NCBI GenBank assembly: GCA_023248785.1
Contig: JAHFDX010000056.1
Coordinates: 1-11,690, forward strand
DNA: 11,690 nucleotides
Direction of reading: 5' to 3'
DNA from: Myxococcales bacterium
Lineage (GTDB): Bacteria; Myxococcota_A; Polyangia; Polyangiales; Polyangiaceae
The notes beneath the pieces are model-generated. The model had not been told where the DNA came from and searched no databases. It worked only from the letters and a program-made list of their open reading frames with translations. This document shows positions 6,308 to 11,690 of this stretch, in pieces. The stretch's first letter is position 1. Every line of letters begins with the position of its first letter. Made by a program: the position numbers and the translations under genes.

Positions 6308-7396
6308 CTACAGTTCGCGAACGGCGCGACGGATGTCTTTTGCGTGAAGCACCCGGGCAATCGATTCGCGGATCGCACGCGCCGATTGCAACGCTGCCCC
6401 GGAAAGCCCACCCATGAGCAAGAACCCGTGGACCATGTCGCCAAACTCGCGCTGGTGAACGGCTACGTTTGCTTCGCGGAAGCGATCCGCGTACCGCAAA
6501 CCATCGTCACGCAATGGGTCAAGGCCGGCCGTGTAGATGACCGCCGGAACGTCGGGCGGCGGTAGCGGGGACAAGAGGGGGGAGAGGCGCGGATGACGCC
6601 GATCGGGTGAAGGACCCGCGTAGTGCATCAGATACCAATCGATGGACTCCCGTGTGAGGAAGAACCCGTCGCGATACAAATCGTGAGATGGGCTCGAGAA
6701 CGTGGCGTCGAGTGCCGGATACATGAGCACTTGAAGTGCTGGCTTCACAGCATCGCCCGCAGTTTCGCGCGCCACAACGGTCGCCAGTTTTCCTCCGGCA
6801 CTATCCCCCGCAACGCACACGCGAGATCGGTCGATGCCGAGCTCGTCAAGTTGGGTGGCGAACCACCGCCATGCGGCGACGCAGTCCTCCACCTGAGATG
6901 GGAAGCGATGTTCCGGCGCAAGTCGATACGCAACCGACATCACGTGTGCTCTTCCATCGCCAGCGAGGTGCTGGCAAAACGAATCGTACACGTCGAGGTC
7001 GCCCGTCACCCATCCACCCCCGTGAAGGTAGAGAATACCCGGCGCGGGCGACGTCAACCCGAGCGGCGAATACAGGCGAAGAGAAATTCGTTCACCCTCT
7101 CTCGCAAATGAGAGATCGCGTGTGAGCACATCCGTACGTCGCGCTTCAGCGGCCACCGCGACCGAGTGAGCCAGCTCTACACGCGCCTGCTCGGGCGTGA
7201 GCGTTGCGTTATTTTTCGCCCCAGTAAGCTCGGACAAACGCAGCATCGCCGCCAGCTCGGGATGAACCGTACGCCCTCCGATCGGTCGAGAGCGCCAGCC
7301 GGTCAACAATCGACACAACGCGGGCGACGCAACAATGCGCTTCGCAAGGCGGCGTTCGAGACGCAAACGAGTCCACCGCAACGAAGTTGCAAACAC
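6308..7396 (-). CDS. HSL-family alpha/beta hydrolase (esterase/lipase)
   Basis: This 362-residue protein shows the complete hormone-sensitive-lipase family (bacterial family IV) signature: HGGGWVTGD (HGGG at 125-128, oxyanion hole), GDSAGG with nucleophile Ser199, DPLRDDG with acid Asp293, and GDMVHGF with His323. About 90 N-terminal residues, rich in Arg, form the usual cap region; no signal peptide is seen, so it is probably cytoplasmic. Such enzymes hydrolyse short to medium acyl esters; the natural substrate cannot be read from sequence. The chosen GTG at 7396 has no clear ribosome-binding site, so the real start could be further in. With that start only 35 bases separate it from the divergent protease gene. 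Confidence 0.85.
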   Translation of the reverse strand: MFATSLRWTRLRLERRLAKRIVASPALCRLLTGWRSRPIGGRTVHPELAAMLRLSELTGAKNNATLTPEQARVELAHSVAVAAEARRTDVLTRDLSFAREGERISLRLYSPLGLTSPAPGILYLHGGGWVTGDLDVYDSFCQHLAGDGRAHVMSVAYRLAPEHRFPSQVEDCVAAWRWFATQLDELGIDRSRVCVAGDSAGGKLATVVARETAGDAVKPALQVLMYPALDATFSSPSHDLYRDGFFLTRESIDWYLMHYAGPSPDRRHPRLSPLLSPLPPPDVPAVIYTAGLDPLRDDGLRYADRFREANVAVHQREFGDMVHGFLLMGGLSGAALQSARAIRESIARVLHAKDIRRAVREL

Positions 7397-7431
7397 GCGT
7401 TGTACGTTATGACATTCAGAACGCGATCACC
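7397..7431. promoter_or_regulatory. Very short divergent intergenic region
   Basis: Thirty-five bases lie between the esterase GTG and the protease ATG. No promoter or ribosome-binding element is obvious on either strand. The promoters probably lie inside the annotated 5' ends, which suggests one of the two starts is called too early. Confidence 0.25.
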
Positions 7432-8385
7432 ATGCGCACGACGATCCGCCACCATCGCTCCTTCTTCAGGCTTGTGCTGCTAAGTTCGTTCGCGCCGATC
7501 GCGTGTTCGGGTTCCATCGCAGAAGACACATGCGTCGACGAGAGTCCGCTCATCAACGGAACCACGTCGTCCGCAGCGGACTATCCCGGCGTGATCAAGG
7601 CCCTCGCGCTCGGTCGATCGTGTACCACCGCTCGCGTCGCCGATCGCCTGCTGCTTACCGCCGCGCATTGCTTTGAGGGCCTTGTTGCGGGCGACAAGGT
7701 GACCCTGTCGCGCGGGCAAAGTGAACCATCGTGGAGTGAGCCCTACACCGCCCAAATCCTCACTCGGCATCCCTCGTACGGAGATCCATCGATTCCTTGG
7801 TACGAGCAGTTCGATGTCGCCATCGTTCAGTTGACAACCGCGCCTGCATCCACTGTTGGCATCACAAAGGTCGACACGTTGCCGATGACTCTCGGTGGGT
7901 CACTCACCTTCGTTGGCTATGGGTGCAATCAATTTGAAGATGACGTTGGTACTGGAGCGGGCGTCCGCCGCCATGGCATTGCGGCCATCGAGAAGTTGTA
8001 CACCGCCATCATCCAAACGAACGGACCCGTATTTGGATGCCCCGGTGACTCCGGAGGGCCTGCCTTTCGAGGCACAGACAGCGGCCGTATCGTCGGGGTG
8101 GCTTCGACGGCAAACTATTCACGGGATGGCGGCGCGACGTACAGTAGGCACACGCGCCTCGAGAACATCGACAGCTGGCTTCGGGGTTTGGGAGTGACCA
8201 TGTACAACGAGCCTCCCGAAGCGGGTGTACCCGATGCCTCAGACAACGTTGACGCGCGTGCCGACGGATCGCCGGATGCGAATTTGGCACCCGATTCCGA
8301 CGTGATCGACGCAACAACGTTGGGGCCGTCGACAACGTCCCCTAAAGACGGCGGCGCGCCGTGCAAGAAGGCAGGCACCAAGTAG
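7432..8385 (+). CDS. S1-family (chymotrypsin-fold) serine protease lipoprotein
   Basis: From the ATG at 7432 the protein has 317 residues; an in-frame TTG at 7387 would add 15. A lipoprotein-type signal ends near Cys25 (FAPIAC). The protease domain begins SPLINGT, at the place of the mature N-terminus in trypsins, and carries the catalytic triad His79 (LLTAAHCF), Asp128 (FDVAIVQL) and Ser207 (GCPGDSGGP). Cys64 and Cys80 fit the conserved disulfide next to the His. Phe201 occupies the position of trypsin Asp189, so the specificity pocket is not trypsin-like. After about residue 262 a Pro/Asp/Ala-rich tail (264-305) ends in a short CKK-containing piece; no membrane anchor is seen there. It is probably attached to the envelope through the N-terminal lipid. 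The target is unknown. It ends ten bases before the convergent alaS stop. Confidence 0.85.
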   Translation: MRTTIRHHRSFFRLVLLSSFAPIACSGSIAEDTCVDESPLINGTTSSAADYPGVIKALALGRSCTTARVADRLLLTAAHCFEGLVAGDKVTLSRGQSEPSWSEPYTAQILTRHPSYGDPSIPWYEQFDVAIVQLTTAPASTVGITKVDTLPMTLGGSLTFVGYGCNQFEDDVGTGAGVRRHGIAAIEKLYTAIIQTNGPVFGCPGDSGGPAFRGTDSGRIVGVASTANYSRDGGATYSRHTRLENIDSWLRGLGVTMYNEPPEAGVPDASDNVDARADGSPDANLAPDSDVIDATTLGPSTTSPKDGGAPCKKAGTK

Positions 8386-8395
8386 CCGTGCCACG

Positions 8396-11104
8396 CTATT
8401 GAAACACTTGATAGAATACTGCAAGCGCTTCGTCGATTTTGTCGACCAGCGTCCCCCCGGCCTGCGCCATGTCGGGGCGACCTCCGCCCGAGCCGCCAAC
8501 CACGTGCGCGACACGCTTGATGATGTCGCCCGATTTGTAACGTTCCACGAGCGATTTTGCGACGGTGACCACCATCGACACTTTGCCTTCACTCGTGGTC
8601 GCAACGAGCACCACCGCGTCACCTAGCTTGTCGCGCAGCTTTTCAGCCATCTCGCGCAACGTCGCAGCATCGGCCCCGGTGACCTTAACGCTTAGGGCTT
8701 TGCCCCCAGGGATATCGCGCGCATCGGAAAGCATGGCTTGCAGACCACCACCTGAGCCACCGCCGCTCATCGCTAGATCGCGTTTGAGAGACGCAATCTC
8801 CTTCTCAAGCTGACGTTCGCGCTCGACCAAAGTATCGATCTTTTTTGGCAACTCCACGGGTGCACTTTTGATCGCTCGAGCTGCCATCCGTAACGTAGCC
8901 TCCGTATCGCGCACGTAGCGAAGCGCATTGAAACCTGTCGTCGCTTCGATACGCCGAACCCCGGCTGCGAGCCCGCCTTCAGATAGAATCTTGAACATCC
9001 CGATGTCTCCCAGCGCGCGCGCGTGGGTTCCACCGCAAAGCTCGACGGAGTCGCTCGTCATTGTGAGAACGCGAACAACATCTCCATACTTCTCCTCGAA
9101 GATCGCCATGGCTCCGCGCTTACGGGCATCGTCCATCGCAACGACCTCCGTGATGACCGGTGCGTTACCGAGCACCTTTGTATTCACTAAGTCCTCAATG
9201 CGCAGAATCTGCTCGGGCGACAGCGCCGATCCCCACGAAAAATCGAAGCGAAGACGATCGGGGCCCACGAGCGAGCCCTTCTGGGTGGCCGAATCCCCGA
9301 GCACTACGCGAAGCGCCCAGTGAAGCAGGTGCGTCGCCGAGTGGTTTCGACGCGTAGCCGATCGCGCCGCGTGATCCACTTCGAGTTTCATGATGTCACC
9401 AACACGTACGCCACCCTTTTCGACCTTGCCAATGTGCACGGTGAACCCCGGCAGAGGTTTTTGAGTGTCGGTCACGCAAACTTCGCCGGAGTCGCCTTCG
9501 GCACGCAGCGTGCCTCGATCACCCACCTGCCCGCCGGACTCCCCATAAAATGGAGTTATATCTGTTACAATGGCGACGTCGTCGCCAAGACCCGCCTGCT
9601 GCGCCAAGGCTCCCTTCACAACGAGGGCGAGGATCTTCCCTTCCCCGTCTTCACGCTCGTAACCCGTAAAGCGAACACCCTGTGGATGCTCTCTTACCAC
9701 GATGTCGTTCACAGCGCGCCATACGTCCTCGACGGCAACCTCGCCCACGCGTGAGCCTTCGCTTCGCTTTCGCTGTTCTTCGAGCAAGGCATCGAATCTC
9801 TCCCCGTCGACGTCAAGTTCGCGTTCGCTCGCGATAACCTCGGTAAGGTCGCGAGGGAAGCCGTACGTATCGTAGAGCTTGAACACAACGTCGCCGGAGA
9901 GAACGCGTGCGCTCCTTCCTTTTAGACCCGAGATTTCCTCATCAAGGAGCTTCATCCCGCGATCAATGGTCTCACGAAAACGCACCTCCTCTTGCTCGAT
10001 CACGGAAGCTACGCTTGCCTTGCGCTGCTCGAGCTCGGGGTACTGGTCACCCATCAACTTCACGACTTCGAGCGCGACTTCATGCAAGAACGGGCGTGCA
10101 ATACCCAATCGGTGTCCGTGGCGGATTGCCCGGCGCATCACGCGCCGGAGAACATACTCGCGCCCGACTCGATCGGGATACACGCCTTCCGCGATGAGAA
10201 ACGCCGAGGTGCGTGCATGATCTGCAATGACGCGCATGGAGACGTCGTCGGGTTCTTGTGACCCGCCGTATGGTTTGCCCGAAATCTCAGAAGCCCTGTC
10301 CACCAGTGCGCGCAGAAGGTCGCTTTCGTAGTTGCTGGTCTTGCCCTGAAGAACGCAACTCATGCGCTCAAGGCCGGCGCCTGTGTCAACGCACGGCATT
10401 GGAAGCCTGTCGAGCTTCGGCACGCCCCCTTCGAGCTTCCGATCGAACTGCATGAACACGAGATTCCAGATTTCCACCCATCCGCGACCATCCGGAGCGG
10501 GGTCATTGTGAAACCCCGAAATGTCTGCGTCGCCACCGTGGAAAAAATGGATCTCTGTGCACGGTCCGCACGGGCCGACTTCGCCCATCGACCAGAAATT
10601 ATCTTTCATGCCCATGTCGATGATGCGTTCGTCGGAGAAGCCAGTGACTCTGCTCCAAATGTCGCGGGCCTCGGTGTCGGCCGGAAGGGAAAGCGACGCA
10701 TCGCCACCAAAAACGGTCACAACGAGTTGCTTTTCAGGGATTCCATAGACCTTTGTAAGGAGCTCCCACGCGTACGCAATCGCCTCTTCCTTGAAGTAGT
10801 CACCGAAGCTGAAATTCCCGAGCATCTCAAAGAGGGTGTGGTGCCTCGCGGTAACGCCGACGTTCTCGAGATCGTTGTGCTTGCCCGAAATGCGAATGCA
10901 TTTTTGGCTGGAAGTCGCGCGCGTGTAGGAGCGCTTGTCCTTGCCAGTGAACACGTCCTTGAACTGCACCATGCCCGCGTTGGCGAACATAAGCGTTGGG
11001 TCGTTGGCCGGAACAAGGGGGGCGCTCGGCACGATTTCGTGCCCTTTTTCACGAAAAAACTCGAGAAATGCGCGACGAACTTCGGAGGCTCTTCGGTCGA
11101 TCAT
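8396..11104 (-). CDS. alaS: Alanyl-tRNA synthetase
   Basis: The full-length enzyme has 902 residues from the ATG at 11104 (E. coli AlaRS has 876). It charges tRNA-Ala with alanine in the cytoplasm and edits mischarged serine and glycine. The class II core is present: RAFLEFFREKGHEIVPSAPL (11-30), HHTLFEMLGNFSFGDYF (88-104) and motif 3 GAGLERM (242-248). The editing domain has its zinc ligands in HSATHLLH (His588, His592) and CGGTH (Cys690, His694). A short coiled coil (757-778) leads to the C-terminal DHHA1 domain with its Gly-rich GGSGGGRPDMAQAGG (870-884). AGAAGG (11109-11114) precedes this ATG by four bases, and the N-terminus starts at about the same place as the E. coli protein. An in-frame GTG at 11143 would add 13 residues. 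Confidence 0.97.
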   Translation of the reverse strand: MIDRRASEVRRAFLEFFREKGHEIVPSAPLVPANDPTLMFANAGMVQFKDVFTGKDKRSYTRATSSQKCIRISGKHNDLENVGVTARHHTLFEMLGNFSFGDYFKEEAIAYAWELLTKVYGIPEKQLVVTVFGGDASLSLPADTEARDIWSRVTGFSDERIIDMGMKDNFWSMGEVGPCGPCTEIHFFHGGDADISGFHNDPAPDGRGWVEIWNLVFMQFDRKLEGGVPKLDRLPMPCVDTGAGLERMSCVLQGKTSNYESDLLRALVDRASEISGKPYGGSQEPDDVSMRVIADHARTSAFLIAEGVYPDRVGREYVLRRVMRRAIRHGHRLGIARPFLHEVALEVVKLMGDQYPELEQRKASVASVIEQEEVRFRETIDRGMKLLDEEISGLKGRSARVLSGDVVFKLYDTYGFPRDLTEVIASERELDVDGERFDALLEEQRKRSEGSRVGEVAVEDVWRAVNDIVVREHPQGVRFTGYEREDGEGKILALVVKGALAQQAGLGDDVAIVTDITPFYGESGGQVGDRGTLRAEGDSGEVCVTDTQKPLPGFTVHIGKVEKGGVRVGDIMKLEVDHAARSATRRNHSATHLLHWALRVVLGDSATQKGSLVGPDRLRFDFSWGSALSPEQILRIEDLVNTKVLGNAPVITEVVAMDDARKRGAMAIFEEKYGDVVRVLTMTSDSVELCGGTHARALGDIGMFKILSEGGLAAGVRRIEATTGFNALRYVRDTEATLRMAARAIKSAPVELPKKIDTLVERERQLEKEIASLKRDLAMSGGGSGGGLQAMLSDARDIPGGKALSVKVTGADAATLREMAEKLRDKLGDAVVLVATTSEGKVSMVVTVAKSLVERYKSGDIIKRVAHVVGGSGGGRPDMAQAGGTLVDKIDEALAVFYQVFQ

Positions 11105-11150
11105 GCGACCTTCTGCTTTACCCGAGTGCCCGCACGCCGTCACGAGACTG

Positions 11151-11189
11151 CCTCCTCTCCCCACGACGAGTGGAGGAATTATGAGGAGG
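11151..11189 (-). promoter_or_regulatory. Hairpin and second ribosome-binding site in the alaS leader
   Basis: On the minus strand GAGGAGG (11151-11157) stands seven bases before the in-frame GTG at 11143, a better-spaced ribosome-binding site than the one at the ATG. CCTCCTC and GAGGAGG (11183-11189) can pair, enclosing a smaller stem, CCAC (11161-11164) with GTGG (11170-11173). If formed, the outer pairing would hide this site. Control of alaS translation is a guess. Confidence 0.3.
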
Positions 11190-11259
11190 GGACTGCTACG
11201 TTTGAGGGGTCGTGCCGGCATTGACTTCCCTGTTGTCGTCTGTCCTGACGTCCGAACCA

Positions 11260-11690
11260 ATGCTTGTCCCTTGGCGAACCGCCGACCGGTTACGTACGTC
11301 GGCGATCAGGACGTTCTCCTCTTGGGCTCAATGGTTGCCACGCCGCGAAGCACGCATCGCTGTGTTTGGGATGAGCGCAGTCGTGGTCACGTTCGTACTC
11401 ACTCATGTCGTCCCTCTGTGGCTGCTTGCCGTCTCGCCCCTCATCTTGGGCGTCCCACATGTGCTTTCAGATCTTCGATACCTCGTTTTTCTCCCGCGCT
11501 TTCATCGCGAACGACTCGCCGTTGGCGTCGCGGGCCTGTCGTTCGTCGTCGCAGCGCAAGGTTACGGGCTACGCGCCATCTTGTTTGCTATGGCGCTCAG
11601 TGCCCTTTTGCTCGCTGGATCGTGGCCGCGAAAGCTCGTCGCATGCGCGGTGTCGATTGGGGTCCTCACGTGGATTTTTCCGCACGGAGC
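11260..11690 (+). CDS. Polytopic membrane protein, 3' end outside window
   Basis: The frame from the ATG at 11260 stays open to the edge (143 residues) and reads as an integral membrane protein with about five predicted helices (33-49, 50-66, 85-100, 103-119, 126-141). A conspicuous GVPHVLSDLRYL (64-75), with His67 and Asp71, lies at the end of helix 2. Third positions favour G/C. No ribosome-binding site precedes this ATG. The same frame is open further upstream, with GTG at 11212 and TTG at 11221 as alternatives; TTG has GAGGGG (11204-11209) eleven bases upstream. It is divergent from alaS. The family is not recognised with certainty; histidines in such a motif could bind metal or haem, but that is a guess. 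Confidence 0.65.
   Translation, partial: MLVPWRTADRLRTSAIRTFSSWAQWLPRREARIAVFGMSAVVVTFVLTHVVPLWLLAVSPLILGVPHVLSDLRYLVFLPRFHRERLAVGVAGLSFVVAAQGYGLRAILFAMALSALLLAGSWPRKLVACAVSIGVLTWIFPHG

Noticed and set aside
10508..11224. Plus-strand open frame of 238 residues
   Set aside because: It is antisense to the conserved N-terminal part of AlaRS and reads as a shadow.
11280..11304. Seven-base inverted repeat CGCCGAC / GTCGGCG
   Set aside because: It falls inside the start of the membrane protein frame and such short GC-rich repeats are expected by chance.
11181..11690. Plus-strand ATG at 11181 behind a strong GGAGG, open to the window edge
   Set aside because: The protein is Arg-rich without structure, while the neighbouring frame gives a clear membrane protein; the GGAGG is part of the alaS leader pairing.

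Overview
The window looks like a stretch of chromosome from a Myxococcota bacterium, probably Polyangia. This rests on several signs together: GC-rich DNA with G/C-biased third codon positions, many predicted exported proteins and lipoproteins, Asp/Ala/Ser/Pro-rich linkers attached to lipoprotein domains, a DUF3943 protein, a predicted secreted S1 protease, and short convergent or divergent gene pairs instead of long operons. No mobile element, CRISPR array, complete RNA gene or phage gene was seen.

Layout, left to right. Positions 1-366 (minus) hold the first part of a predicted exported protein that later reads like a beta-propeller (WD40-like) blade, but its reading frame changes twice. 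Positions 437-675 (plus) look like a second broken small exported-protein gene. At 718-1953 is an intact exported protein made of six roughly 50-residue repeats with an alternating A-B-A-B-A-B pattern. It is followed by a small exported membrane protein (2025-2669), then, convergent, a DUF3943 protein (2677-3297, minus). A perfect 17-bp inverted repeat at 3372-3418 separates this from a lipoprotein alpha/beta hydrolase (3441-4832, minus).

Divergent from the hydrolase, across only 70 bases, is a six-helix membrane protein (4903-5478, plus) that strongly resembles INSIG, the eukaryotic sterol-sensor family. Next come a Cys-rich putative lipoprotein (5565-6293, plus), a convergent HSL-family esterase/lipase (6308-7396, minus), a divergent chymotrypsin-fold serine protease lipoprotein (7432-8385, plus), and convergent with it the full-length alanyl-tRNA synthetase gene alaS (8396-11104, minus). 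At the right edge a divergent polytopic membrane protein starts and runs out of the window.

Most genes look like single transcription units. Apart from alaS, the shared theme is the cell envelope: lipoproteins, lipid or ester hydrolases and membrane proteins. The INSIG-like protein is the most noteworthy item. No sterol-synthesis or isoprenoid gene is visible here, so its ligand and partner cannot be read from context.
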